NCBI GenBank assembly: GCA_038030265.1 | Contig: CM075938.1 | Coordinates: 47,237,189-47,301,188, forward strand | Origin: Corythucha ciliata | Taxonomy: Eukaryota; Arthropoda; Insecta; Hemiptera; Tingidae | Direction: 5' to 3' | DNA length: 64,000 bases | Shown: positions 44,689 to 56,029 of the stretch, piece by piece | Layout of the letters: each line of letters starts with the position of its first letter | Numbering within the stretch: position 1 is the first letter of the stretch | The notes under the pieces: generated by a model | Told to the model about the DNA's origin: nothing | Databases searched by the model: none | What the model saw: only the letters and a program-made list of their open reading frames with translations | Made by a program: the position numbers and the translations under genes

Positions 44689-47216
44689 GTGAGTTTTAAT
44701 AGTTTTCCACTATCTGAAATGAGAATAATTATTCAACGTTAGTTAAATTTTATTAGATGGAAATGTAATTGTGTTGAGACGGAATATAAAAAGGGATACA
44801 TCCCTCTCACCTTGTATCGATGCAGCAAACCGGTCATTGGAATGACTGGATAAGAGCGCAGAAAAGTGGTTTCCGTGGCAATAAATTAAGAGATCGGATG
44901 AGTGGTGGTTGGGATGGAATGCTGGCGGTCTCGAGGAATGATGTATATGCGGCACCTTTCCCGAGGATGGAATAAAAAGTTGTTGCTCCCCTCCTCCGCC
45001 ACAAACTTATCCGTTCACCTACATTCGTTTTTAGCAGTACAAGCTATCGATGATGATAACAGGTGGCTAATGTATTGCAGCGATCAGTCACACGCTTCCT
45101 TCGACAGATGCAGGGTTTGAATAACAAGTACCTTTATCCCTAAACCTCGCCCACGACTTTCATACTATAGCTCCCATTTTACTTCCATATTCTTCGCGTT
45201 GATCATGACAAGGCTGTTGATGGGTACGGTTGAGATCAAGGGGTACCCTCCTAAGGTTTGCTAACACTCGCCCCACCCCACTATCGCCAACGAACGTAAA
45301 GGAAAGGGCCATTCCTCTCACCCAAGGCGTTGAGGAAATATAGGAAAAGACCCCTACAGTTTCTAGCTGAGAATACAGATGAGCTTTTCCTTTCAGAAGT
45401 ACCGGACGAGTTTTCCCAGAATGTTCGTGCTTTAACATTGTCCCACCCTCTTCGACTTATATAAAATCCTAAGCCCTCCCTCTTCTCTTTTGGCACCCCT
45501 TTGAAAAGGGAATGTTGGATTGAGTCGATTGAATCAACTTCCCACAAAAAGATATCTTAAGGGGTCGCCGAAGAGAGCCCTCCCAAAACCATTAATATAA
45601 AAGAGAGATCTTGTGAATATTCGAAAAGATGGCGGCAAGGGTTTTGCGTTCAACACCCCCAGAATATCAGCCGCCAACATGGAGCTCAAAGACTAGAGCG
45701 TCAACAGAGGATCTTGTTAATTACAGACTCGATCGTGATAAGGTATAAGGTGGAAGCTAATTATAAATGAGTGTAAAGAGAGTGGAGGAGGGGGGGGTCT
45801 TAAATTCCTGATTCGAGGGGCGTGAGCCTGCGTCGAATATCATTCCGAAATAATTCAGGAAATAAAATAATATTTGTTTATCCCTCCCATCAGAATATGT
45901 ATGTCCATGCTATTTAAACTTTTAGTCACTGTATTAAGTACGTTAGGTACGTTTTTTATTTACTCGAAATAATCTCATATCACTTCTTCTTACACTCTCT
46001 TTTTGTTCAAGGATTTTGTTTTAATTAAGGAAACAACTTGTACGTTTTAAGGTCGGTCTAAATTCATCTACACATTTCCTCAACTGAACAGAGTGGGGAA
46101 GAACTGAGCGTGACCACAGCGTGGAAAACCGCTCATTCGTCTCAGCGACTACCGTCCTAACTCTATATGCTGCACAAAAGTCAATTTAAACTACCCTGCT
46201 TGACCTCACCCACCAAACTACACATGGAACACATGTTAATCTCCTTCAGCCTCTTTGCCAACTACGACACAAGAACGGGAAAAGAAGATGAAAAAGTGAA
46301 TAATATAAAAAACGAAACAAGAAAAAACAGGCCGTTGGCGTATACAAAAAATCGATGCACGTTACAGGAAGAGGAACAACTCACATTTTCTTGTCCAATA
46401 GTATAGGGGAAGGGGATCATAATATCATGCAGGGGGAAGGTGAGGAAAAAATAGTACGCGATGATAAAAGAGCTGATACTTACACGTACGTGACTCGAAG
46501 GCTTAAGCTCCTTCAATAACCCACTTTTTTCACCTCTCACTTTCACTCGCTGAAGGGAATTTTCTCTCCACCCCATCACGCTCATGAATATCACACTCGA
46601 TCCCATGCATACAACGAAAAATACAAGAAAAAGAGCGAGTAGAAAAAAGGAGGGGGGCGGCCGTCTTCGTGAGGCCCTCAGTATAAAAAAGCTAGCGAAC
46701 GACTATAGGTAATGCGAGCAAAAAATTTGGCATTCCCTTAGGGTTGGTGAAGAAACTCTACGTTCTCTAGCCCTCTCAACGTATTTTCATAATAAATCGA
46801 ACGTTCGACTTTTTTTTGCTGAACATTTTGATCACTCAGGTGCGTTGACCTGCTCTTGTTGTGCTGGAGACCGTCCCGGCCATTACCGTCGCACTGTGCC
46901 GTGGAGGTAGCGAGTAGCTGATGTGTGTTTTTTTTTTTTAATTTGAGTTGCTACTTCAGTTTCAACTTCCAAAGGAAAACAAGCCCAACGAATTTGATTT
47001 AATGGTTTCGAAAAGTGCAATGGGAAGCCCTTGGGAGGGGGGGGGGGTCCAGAAGGCTGTGCATGACCTCTGAAAAGTCGACTCAGAAAGTCACGGACAC
47101 GGAGCATTAAAAAACCATTAATTGTATTATCATGTTCAAATCAATTGATCTTGCGAAGAATCCCCACCCCTATTGTGATGACGTCCTTGTTGAATGCTCC
47201 TCTCCAAACTTTAAAA
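44689..47216. other. First part of the long beat-family intron
   Basis: A+T-rich and G-run-containing sequence with no array until 47217. One small ATG-start exon-like frame lies at 45629-45742 (listed separately). Other open frames (45160-45547 on -, 46262-46606 on -) are without domain or splice support. Confidence 0.5.
45629..45742 (+). CDS. Possible first coding exon, 38 codons
   Basis: ATG in context aaagatggcg opens MAARVLRSTPPEYQPPTW, then 20 more residues, and reaches a donor-like aag|gtataagg at 45743; without splicing it stops two codons later. An in-frame stop lies upstream. Composition (Pro-rich start, then a polar helix ending YRLDRDK) looks coding, but I do not recognise the family and no downstream partner exon was found. 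If real it would be a second gene nested in the beat-family intron, on the same strand. Confidence 0.2.
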
Positions 47217-47702
47217 ACTAACTATACAACCAATTACTTTGCAGTCTCCTTTAATCGTCGTATGCATTTCGGGCACAACTGTGACCCCTCATCAGCAACT
47301 GACTCTATATAAAAGAATAGCACGAACAATAAATTACTTAAAATCTCACATTAACACGTAAAACTAAGCCAAGAGCATAAACGAAAAAGACATCTTACCC
47401 TTCTACTGCAAGTAACACAACTAATCATAACATTCTGCGCAATTGAAACTACTCGAAGCCACCAATCTATCACTCCCCTACCACTAATCCCCACCAATTA
47501 GTTGGGTTACTTGCAGTAGAAGGGTAAGATGTCTTTTTCGTTTATGCTCTTGGCTTATTTTTACGTGTTAATGTGAGATTTTAAGTAATTTATTGTTCGT
47601 GCTATTCTTTTATATAGAGTCAGTTACTGATGAGGGGTCACAGTTGTGCCCGAAATGCATACGACGATTAAAGGAGACTGCAAAGTAATTGGTTGTAGTT
47701 AC
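47217..47702. repeat. Large foldback element with about 205-bp arms
   Basis: 47217-47425 and 47499-47702 are nearly perfect reverse complements. For example accaattactttgcagtctc at 47229 pairs with gagactgcaaagtaattggt at 47674, and cttacccttctactgcaagt pairs with acttgcagtagaagggtaag. The unpaired centre is about 73 bp. Differences are few (cagcaactgac versus cagttactgatg), so it is young. No transposase; probably a foldback or MITE-type element. Confidence 0.85.
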
Positions 47703-48239
47703 TTCTTAAAGGAGGTGGATTCCATCATACGCCCTTGTTGGTTAAGTAGCGCTATAGAGGTTATCTTATTAAAGGCCAACGAATCCCTCAAAATTTTTAA
47801 ATTCTCTATTCATAATATCAAGGTGAAAATGGGTAATTCACGCTTGAAGTCACTTTGCGTCTTCCATAAATAGGATACAAGACAAGGAGTGTAACTATGG
47901 GAAAAGCATGCGCCCATTATAAGTACTTTAACTTTGAATAGATTACTTGAGGCGTGAACCAGACAGCTGAAGCCAGAACCATGAAATAGCTTTGATTTGA
48001 ATAAATTAATGAAATTATCGGAAAAGTGTGGCTAATTTTTTCCCCGTGTCTTGTTACGAGAAAAAAGTTATAGCACGGCAAGGAACATTAAAATAAGTAA
48101 TTAATAACATTTAACACCACCTCGAGTTGAAGTGAAAAAGTGATTCAAGTAAAAAGAAGGAGGGGGGGAACTCGGTTGGTTGATTGTTTGGAAATCGGGT
48201 GTAAAATTGGACAACATTTTTTTTGGATGAGTCTAACCC

Positions 48240-49000
48240 ACGAAAACAATTTTTTTTAAAGAGCCGACAATGCCCAAAATGGTTTTTGAAGGAGCAAAAT
48301 GGGTACGGCGAAATTGCGGTTTTGAAAGATCGGACCGGAACAATGAAAATATGTTAGCCAAAGTTGCGGTATCTGAAGCATAATTTCAGGATTTCTGGCT
48401 GAGACCAACCATAAAGTTGGTTTTTGTGGGCGCTAGAATCCGTGAAATTGCAGTTTACTAAAGATTAAACTCCGTGATATTGGCGGTCTTCCAAGGACCT
48501 GAGCCGTCTTCATGAAAATGACTTTTTTTAATAGCCGAACACGCAAAGCAAAATCTTTTTTTTTTTTTTTTTTTTTTTTTTATGGAGCCTGAAACGCAAA
48601 ATTAAAGTTTTCTTCGAGCAGCCCGCAGCCGAATTCCACGAAATTGGGACTTTGAGGATGCCAACTGATTAAAAACCGGGTGTAACTCACGACCGAAAAG
48701 TGGAAAAACTAACAAAAACGAGGAAAACTCTTGATGCAAAAACGTGTATTATAAAAGGAGAAAAACAACTAACTTTAAAAAGGTTTTTAGAACATTGGGG
48801 AGGTTTCAAGGGTGGTTACAACATGGCGGATGTTTTGAAAAGCCACAATTCAGCACCAACCATGAAAAATTTGATGTCCACACCTTGGAATTAGTTATTG
48901 TAAGTCTTATAAGAGCCAGGCCCGCGAAATTGGTTTCATGAGCCATATTTGCGGTATTGGCTATTGTACGCCCTCCCCACTGTTTTGCTAGCTCGCCATA
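48240..49000 (+). repeat. Family B short tandem array (first block)
   Basis: Units such as cgaaattgcggttttgaaag, cgtgaaattgcagtttacta and cgaaattggtttcatgagcc recur every 35-45 bp. A T run of about 26 lies at 48558-48583. Confidence 0.65.
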
Positions 49001-49009
49001 GTATCCACG

Positions 49010-49060
49010 AAGAACGCTCAACCGCAGTAAAGCTCGAACAACAGCAAAGCCACAACCGCA
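49010..49060 (-). repeat. Short family E remnant
   Basis: The pieces gcagtaaagctcgaacaaca and gcaaagccacaaccgc are reverse complements of two family E units, here between two family B blocks. Confidence 0.4.
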
Positions 49061-49463
49061 GGCGCGGATATAGGGAGGGGCTCGGCGCTCGAGACGCCTC
49101 CTTTGAGGCAGCGTTTGCTGAGTGCGAGGCCCACGTCTCACGTTAGCTCCGAGAATGGCGAGGGAATCGTTTTAAGTTCCAAAAGTAATGCATCCTGCTC
49201 CAAAACTTGTAATTTCACGCTGTTAACCGGCTGTTCAGGTGCACGACAGAGATCATGCGCAAGCCTCCTCCACCCAGGGTGAACAGACGCAAAATTGGTT
49301 TCCGAGGACGCCTATGCTGGCACGAAAAATTAGGACAAGGGTGGGATGGCGATGGAATGTGTAGGACGCCAAAAAACAACTGCTCGAAAACGACTCATCG
49401 TTGATCAGTTTTATGGTAAAATCGATGTTTACTTGACTAGGGTGTCGTGCTGGTTTATGGCTT

Positions 49464-49490
49464 CAGTGGCGTAACAAAGTGAGCGGGAAA
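49464..49490 (+). repeat. hAT-like left terminus without partner
   Basis: CAGTGGCGTAACAAAGTGAG matches the terminal sequence class of the 23016-25411 element (CAGTAGCGTACC at its right end). The 8 bp before it are TATGGCTT. I found no second copy to mark a right end. Family B units begin about 280 bp further on, so satellite cargo may not be limited to family A. Confidence 0.4.
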
Positions 49491-49744
49491 ACCGTTGGGT
49501 TGTAGCTATAAATTTCGACCCACCCCCTCCTTCCATCGTCAAATCTAAACCATCGTATCACTTTCGAACAGAGGTTCTGAAATTTTTGGGTACGGATTAC
49601 GTCAATTATTGGACTGGTAAATGGCAGACCGTCTCCATTGCCAATTGCACAGCCATTCAAAGGAGAAGCATCACTCCATCCACACTTCCAATTTTGTGTT
49701 CCTGGTAGGAGACCCTGGATTCCTCCTGTTCGAAGGAACGTCAT

Positions 49745-50925
49745 TAAGTTCTGAAATAATTGAAATCCACGAAACTGCGGTTTGAAAGAGCCAAAACGAT
49801 GAAATTGTGGTTTTTGAATAAGCCAAATCCACGAATTGGTTTTTGAAAAAGCGAAAATGCGCAAAACTTGAGTTTTTGAGGGGCTTGAAGTTGCAAAAAC
49901 TCGTGATTTTGGTTTTGAAATAGAAAAATCCGCGATATTGGTTATGACAAAGGGAAACTCCTCGTTAAAATTGGGGTTGTTACTGCCCAAATAACTGAAT
50001 TAGTTGTGTTTATGTTTATTTTCAAATTGGCCTAATCTGTGCAATTGTGGGTTTTAGAAAGAGCCAAACCCACAAAATTTAGCTCGTTTAATAGCCAACA
50101 GCTGAGAAATTTGGATTTAAATTATCCTCTGAGTTAATTCAAGCTGCTGTTAATGTTTTCAGTCAGAGTTAAAACTTCAAAAATTGAGGTTTTGAAAGCT
50201 TAAAAATAAGCAAAATTTGGGTACCTAATGACAAAATTCCTTGAATTTCGGTTTCGATGGTGTTATTTGAAACATTTCATTATGAAAAATCTCCAGTGAA
50301 ATTATGGTTTGAAAAAGCCAGAATCATGGAATTTGATTTTTCAACCCAAGAGACGTATTAAATTAAGAGGTAAAGCAACAAAATTTTGTTCTTTCATAAA
50401 TTAAACTGCAATAGAGTCAACAAAATAAGTGTGGTACACTAAAATAACAAGAATCGACGAAATTTGGTTTAAATGTACCACTTTGAAACGTTTGGTTATA
50501 GAAGAGTGAGAAACTCCAACAAAATTGTGATAATGAAAAGGAAAATAAAATCACAAAATTGTTTTTTTTTTTTTTCGTTCGTTTTTTTTTTCAAAGAATT
50601 CTTATTGAATTTAGTGAACATGCGAAACTGACGCTAAGACTGCGAAATTTGGTTTCACTCAGGAAAAAATCCCTGAAATTGAGTTTTTAAAAGTGCCTAG
50701 TTCACGAAATTAGACTGTACAGATCGGAATAGACTGTATATATCCGTAAAGTTGGTTTTTGAAGAGCAAAGCCTACAAAATTGAGGTTTTGAAAGAGCAA
50801 ATTCCACGAAATTTGGTTTTTTTAAATAGCTAAAATGGCGTTTTTTGTTTGATCGTACAAGCGCATGATTGCGGTTTTGAATGAGATTGTGGACCGAATT
50901 GTCTGGTTTGTAGGTCTAATGTTCT
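49745..50925 (+). repeat. Family B short tandem array (main block)
   Basis: About 30 units, e.g. cgaaactgcggtttgaaaga, gaaattgtggtttttgaata and cgaaatttggtttttttaaa, interleaved with gccaaaccca. Period about 35-45 bp. The long minus-strand frame over it is an array translation. Confidence 0.7.
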
Positions 50926-51289
50926 GAATAAATTATAATGTTTCCCGAGTGAACTTCGCGCTACGATCCCCATCGCCCCTAGTGCTTGACCTGGTATGGA
51001 AAAATCGAGTTAGAGATTAGTCTCGGCTCACTAGGGAGGATGCCTGGTCACCCTACCTCCACTCAACTGCCACCAGAATCACGAAACTAGCAATTTAGCT
51101 GTAAAACAGTCGATTGAGCACGAACATTGGATTTTCCTTATTCGAAAGCAACTAACTTTGCCCCCTCTACTCCCTTCACTCTCTTCATAATAATGGTCGT
51201 ATTATGACCATGAAACTTGAGACGTGACACCAGAAATCCGATTCATCAGCCAGTCATTTCAACCACAGAACTAGAAGGCTCTGTTGAGA

Positions 51290-51365
51290 TATTTTTGGTG
51301 CGCAAATAGCGAGTCAAGCCATTTTATAGCGCGTGATTAGCACGGTGGAGTGTACAGGATCTTTT
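51290..51365 (+). repeat. Family C units left of the possible terminal exon
   Basis: Two or three units (gcgcaaatagcgagtcaagc, gcgcgtgattagcacgg). The array resumes at about 51640, so the exon-like piece between them interrupts it. Confidence 0.45.
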
Positions 51366-51465
51366 TTGGTGGAAATTATTTATTCATTTGTTTTTTCCGG
51401 TTACAACATTAAAAGTTGAATAGGATACGTCGCAAAGTGAAAAAGTCCATAAACAACAACATTAA

Positions 51466-51627
51466 TTACATGGAACTCGACCGCTGATCACAGTCAAACT
51501 CGGAAAAATCGTATAGCGCCATGCGAACCAGCTGAGACTTGATGTACAACTTGAACTTTTTCGTCACCAAATTCTTCACGGACGTGTCTTGACGGATTAG
51601 TGGGGAGAGTTTATGATTTGGTAAGGC
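51466..51627 (-). CDS. Possible terminal exon, 53 residues
   Basis: On -, an acceptor-like cctctatag precedes 51627, followed by an open stretch of 53 codons ending in TAA at 51466, with a poly-A signal AATAAA at 51384-51379, 82 bp downstream. The peptide is well mixed, neither repetitive nor low complexity: ALPNHKLSPLIRQDTSVKNL, then a Lys-rich part, then ending FSEFDCDQRSSSM. I do not recognise a family. No upstream partner exon was identified, so it may be the last exon of an unseen gene or a retrotransposed fragment. It sits inside the beat-family intron and between family C units. Confidence 0.3.
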   Translation of the reverse strand, partial: ALPNHKLSPLIRQDTSVKNLVTKKFKLYIKSQLVRMALYDFSEFDCDQRSSSM

Positions 51628-51639
51628 CTATAGAGGGCG

Positions 51640-52095
51640 CTGCTCAGTAATGACCAGTTAATCATTTTTAGAATGTCAATTGCCAGTTAGCCATTTTTAG
51701 GGCGTGAATTGTCCAATTTGGCTCTTTTTAGAGCATGAATCGTCAGTTTCAAGGCCATTTTTAAGGCGCGAATGGACAGTTTGGTCATCTGTATCTGGAA
51801 TCTGTATAGGCTTACAGTCACTATTGCCAATTTGTATATTTTATTGAATTAATGCGTGAATAATCAGTTTGGTGGCCAAACAGTCAGTTCACCTAATTTC
51901 AGAGCGCGAACTGTATGTTCTGCCATTTTGGGCGCAAATAATCCCGTGCAGCCGTTTTTCCGATGTGAATAGTACGTCAAGCCGTGACGCGAATGGCCAC
52001 TTTGGCCATTTATGGCACGTGAATAATGGTCGATTTGGCCATTCTACTCGTAACTGCAGGAATAATCTGTTTAGGCATTTTCGTATACAGTCATG
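51640..52095 (+). repeat. Family C short tandem array
   Basis: Units such as gcgtgaattgtccaatttgg, gcgcgaatggacagtttggt and cgtgaataatggtcgatttg, period about 28-36 bp. Same orientation as 39480-40585. Confidence 0.65.
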
Positions 52096-52717
52096 TTTGG
52101 CAATTTATTAGTTGGTTATTACCGAACAAACAAGGTTGCAAACGGTCTTTTGGTAACGAAAATGGGAAGTAAAGAATGGAATGTCTCACTGATTTGATAA
52201 ATTTGATGGGAGAGGAACTCCTCAATTCAGCGATTCAAGTAAAAAGGTTAGAAAATTGGTGGTGGCGAAGGCGTCAACGAGCGCCAGTGGCAACAAGAGA
52301 TGATCGACGACGAAGTGGCCCGGCGGCATGATGAGCGTTGGCGGCGATAACGCTGGTGACTCGTCTCTAGGGATTCTACGAGTCGGAAATCGCCAATAAT
52401 GTAGAGGACTTGAAGGAATACGACATGGAAATAAAAGAGCTGTTGAGTGGGTGAATGAACGGAAGGGTGTGAGTGAGTTAAAACGAGGCCGTCCTTGAAT
52501 GGGCCGGGAGGAAATAAATAGCCGAGATGAATGGTGTCGTCAGTCTCAGTACGTGAATTCCGTCCTCTCAAAATAATTGCACAGAACGTATCAACTTCCA
52601 ATACAATCGTTCAATCACCCGCTTCAAAGCAATCCCTACCAACAGTAATCGAGTCTCCTAATACCTTCGCATCTCTAATCGATCATGATAAGAGGAGTAT
52701 TAAAAGTATCCCCTTAT

Positions 52718-52727
52718 TTTATTTATT
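52718..52727 (-). promoter_or_regulatory. Poly-A signals of the takeout-like gene
   Basis: Two overlapping AATAAA hexamers read on -, 40-49 bp beyond the stop codon at 52767. Confidence 0.6.
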
Positions 52728-52766
52728 TCAAAATGTAAGTAGGTACATACAATTTTTTTTTTTAAA

Positions 52767-53865
52767 TCAAGGTGGAGTAATCAAATTTTTAGGAATGACA
52801 TTGAATACTTTGTTCGAACTACGTCGGCCCACTTGACTCATCACTTGTCTGACAGCGTGCTTCATCGCGTCCCAAAGGACTTTCCAGTTTTCGTTCAACA
52901 GCTCGTTCATTTTCTGGGCTAAAAAAGTACGGCGATAGGCATTTTTTAATATTTGTTTTGAGGGACTAGGGAGTTAATTCTATACTTTTATCGGTGTCGC
53001 CGTTGTAAAGATTCGTAAACTTGTACGTCACGGTGTCTGCCTCAAATAGAAAGTCAAAGTCTTCGACGTTGTAGAAAATTACGCCGTCATTGTTTTTTTC
53101 ATTGAATTTCATCCTCCAGGTCAGTGCAACGTTACCTTTGAAAGTAGTGATTTGATGACTATAGAACTGCTTGACGGAAATAGTCAGAAGTGACAATACC
53201 ATAATGGAACTCGCAAGAGCCATTTCCTTCAATCGGGTGACCCATGAACGTGCTTCCTTGAAGAATGTAACAATTACTGGTGGCGTATAAACCTTCGGGT
53301 ACAGTTAACATTACTGTCATTTTCTTCCAGTCGGACCTATTTACACTCAGCAATTGAAGCAAACACACTGAGAAAAATAATTTTGACACACTCACTCGAC
53401 GCTTTCCACACGAATTGGTTTGATGAAGTTGAAAACATTTACATCAGTGAACTGAAAAGTGATATTTATGCCAGGCTCGCCCAGGAAAAAAGTTACGTTA
53501 TTTAAATGTAGTGGATCCAAAGGCCTGATCTTCAGGGCCGGGTTACCTAAAAAAAGGCAATCTATGAGAAAATAATAAATAAAATAAAACAAGTCGGTGA
53601 GCGTGGTCTTCAGCGTACCTGGAACCAGATCGGCAAGCGCTGATGCTATTCCGTGTTTTAAACATTCATTCATGTCGGGATCATCTTGTTTACACGTCTT
53701 CCACTTTGGAGCTTAAATAATGCAAATTGTATTTTAGTGTTCGATATTCTTAGCTACGTAGCATTAAGAAATGAGCTAAATGACGGGAAGGAACTCACGA
53801 ATTGACGAGCATTGAGCAAAAATAACGAGAGAGGCAAGTAGGACCACAACCGCTGCATTGATCAT
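52767..53865 (-). CDS. takeout-like: Takeout/juvenile-hormone-binding-like protein, six exons, complete
   Basis: Secreted carrier of the Takeout/JHBP family, which holds small hydrophobic ligands in a long tubular fold; Drosophila takeout links circadian and feeding signals, but the ligand here is unknown. Exons on -: 53865-53799, 53711-53619, 53546-53396, 53336-53200, 53135-52986, 52918-52767. All introns are GT-AG, 52-91 bp, with consistent phases, giving 249 residues, the usual family size. Residues 1-19 (MINAAVVVLLASLVIFAQC) are a signal peptide. The N-terminal Cys pair is Cys29 and Cys39 (KTCKQDDPDMNEC). GNGSC lies at 141-145 and the family C-terminal motifs NLYNGD at 191-196 and LNENW at 207-211. 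Intron 4 (53199-53136, 64 bp) looks like a frameshift if missed; splicing gives HYGNVALTWRMKF. Poly-A signals are at 52727-52718. The gene lies antisense inside the beat-family intron. Confidence 0.92.
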
Positions 53866-53878
53866 TATTGAGTCTAGA

Positions 53879-53884
53879 AAATGA
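53879..53884 (-). promoter_or_regulatory. Possible initiator of the takeout-like gene
   Basis: TCATTT on - fits the arthropod initiator consensus TCAKTY about 15-20 bp before the ATG. A weak TATA-like aatataca lies about 45 bp further upstream, rather far for a true TATA box. Transcription start is not proven. Confidence 0.2.
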
Positions 53885-54369
53885 GTGGCTCTGTATCGCT
53901 GTGTTTCGTTTCTCACACAGAATGTATATTCTTCTCACTATAAAAACGTTTAAAACAGTAGATATTTTAATGTGACTGCCTTTTTACATTTGCGATTCCT
54001 TCTTTCTGCTTTTTGCCTTTTGAACCACCATTAATTATTTTTAATAATTTGTAGATAATCTGGTCTGAAAATTATGAGATATCTTATTATTAGAAACAAC
54101 AATAGACTTAAGAGCGAAGATGAATCGGTTCTCAAGAATAACAATGCAGTAAAATATAATGCAATTATACCTACCCAAAGGCCATTATGAGGTTAGCGCA
54201 TCTCACGCGAAAAATAATTTGTCTCGTTAGAGGAACGTGCTAATTACTAATACTAATTAGTAATTATGACACACCGGTTTTAGTAAACTGAATGTTCACT
54301 TCAGTGAAAACAAAAATTGTTGCCCCTTCACCCCTCTCTCTTTATCTTTTAACAAGTTTTCGATAACAA

Positions 54370-55095
54370 TTCCACCGATCTCAAAAACCAAATCGAGACT
54401 TCGACCTTTTTAGACGACGATGTCGCCAGGGAAATTCACTCTTCCGTAACCAAATGTCGTGGATTTGGTTTCTTCAAAACAGAATTTACGCCATTTTAAA
54501 CACCTATTTCGCTTGTTCCTCCTCTTTCAAAACCAAATAAAAGTGGCTTTAGCTCTCTCTGAAATCGGTTTTGCAGCTTTGACTAACTCGAAATCTTATT
54601 TACCTTTTTCAAAGCCGAATTTATAGATTTGGGTAACTCGAAAAGCCAAATTTCGTTACTTTGGCTGCTAAAAACCCTAGTTACACGGTTTTCCAAACGG
54701 AAAACTTCTGCCTTCGTCTCCTTCAAATCCCAAATTCAGGCAATTTTGGTATTTTAAACACCAAATTCTGTGGCATTGTGCTCTTCCAAAAGCAGAATTT
54801 CCTGGGTTTTGATCTTTCAAACCACAATTTCACGTAATTTCGTTCTTTTAAACCAAATTTCTTGGATTTGACTCCTTCATATCTAAATTTTGGGATATTA
54901 TGTTTGAACCTTTCATGGCCTCAGCCATTTGTATAATTTTGATTGATTGGGAAAAACTAATTTAGCTCATTCAAAAACCAAACGTCGTGATTTTGTCTCT
55001 TTCGTACCACTATTTTGCCCGATCTTCACTCTCCCATAACCAAATGTTTCTGATTTGGCTCCTTGAAAAGCCAATTTCATTAATTTGCCCCAAAT
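54370..55095 (-). repeat. Family B short tandem array, reverse orientation
   Basis: Units such as accaaatttcttggatttga, aaccacaatttcacgtaatt and aaccaaatgtttctgatttg with ggctcctt/gttcttt between them. Reverse complement of the 48240-50925 type. Confidence 0.6.
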
Positions 55096-55432
55096 TGGTC
55101 CTACCAATTAATATTAAAATAAGTTATTTTCCAGCTTCCTTGTTCTTGGTAAGGTTCTAGATATCTGATTTGCTTCCTCATCACATTTGCTCCTCGTCCC
55201 TTCCTTTTTTACACCCCCTCCCTACCACGTTTCACAGAGTGTGGAGGACGTACAGAAACTGAGAATTAGCGTTTTTTCTCAATTTCAGACGTAGACTTTT
55301 CTGTAACCTTGCTCAGAGAAAATAACTTTGCACATGGACCTCGATAGGCTACCCTGAAATCGAGAAAATTGTCCAAAACCAACGACAAGGTAAAACAAAG
55401 ATTTTGGGGGCATGAGCCAGCAAACAATCTCG

Positions 55433-55932
55433 AAAAATTGCACCGAATGTGCGGTCCAGTCTCCGTTTTGACCTCAGACCTTCAACTACCTGAGCTACTC
55501 GTTCCTGGTCTCATCAGCCCGGCAATTGAGCCGAGGACGGAGCCGCTGGACCACCCCTCACCGGGAACAGAGGTGCCACTGCACCCCGGCGCTCCACCCT
55601 ACCCAGCAAAACCGAGTCAGGGAGGACCCGGCTCACCAGGACTGATGAGAACCGCCAGGGCGAAACGGGGAGTCAGGGAGGAGTGTTTCGCACTCACGGT
55701 TCTCATCAGTCCTGGTGAGCCGGGTCCTCCCTGACTCGGTTTTGCTGGGTCGGATGGAGCGTCGGGGGCGGGGATCGTAGTGCAGTGGCACCTCCGTTCC
55801 CGGTGAGGAGTGGTCCACCGGCTCCGTACTCGACTCAATTGCCGGGCTGATGAGACCAGGACCGAGTAGCTCAGGTAGCTGAAGGTCTGAGGTCGAATAG
55901 GAGACTGTACCGCACCTTCGATGCAATTTTTT
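55433..55932. repeat. Large G+C-rich foldback with about 240-bp arms
   Basis: 55433-55666 and 55685-55932 are imperfect reverse complements around an 18-bp centre. For example gcaccgaatgtgcggtccag pairs with ctgtaccgcaccttcgatgc, and ccggctcaccaggactgatg pairs with catcagtcctggtgagccgg. The arms are much richer in G+C than the surroundings. Open frames on both strands (Pro/Gly-rich, 55369-55734 and 55617-56028) mirror each other through the palindrome and are not genes. Confidence 0.85.
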
Positions 55933-56029
55933 GTTACAAGGTAAAACGTAGCATTTTGGTGCCAACCGACTCCTTATAAGGAGCCGTTTCTGGCTGGACT
56001 GGTAAAAATGGATCTGAAAATCGTCCACT

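Noticed and set aside
49463..49990. 175-codon frame on the - strand
   Set aside because: Most of it translates family B units (repeated KPQF..RF-type peptides) and its end overlaps a hAT-like terminus.
53136..53199. Frameshift mutation in the takeout-like gene
   Set aside because: A 64-bp GT-AG intron with matching phase restores the conserved frame on both sides.
55369..56028. Pro/Gly-rich frames of 121, 73 and 131 codons on both strands
   Set aside because: They mirror one another because the region is an inverted repeat; collagen-like look is accidental.
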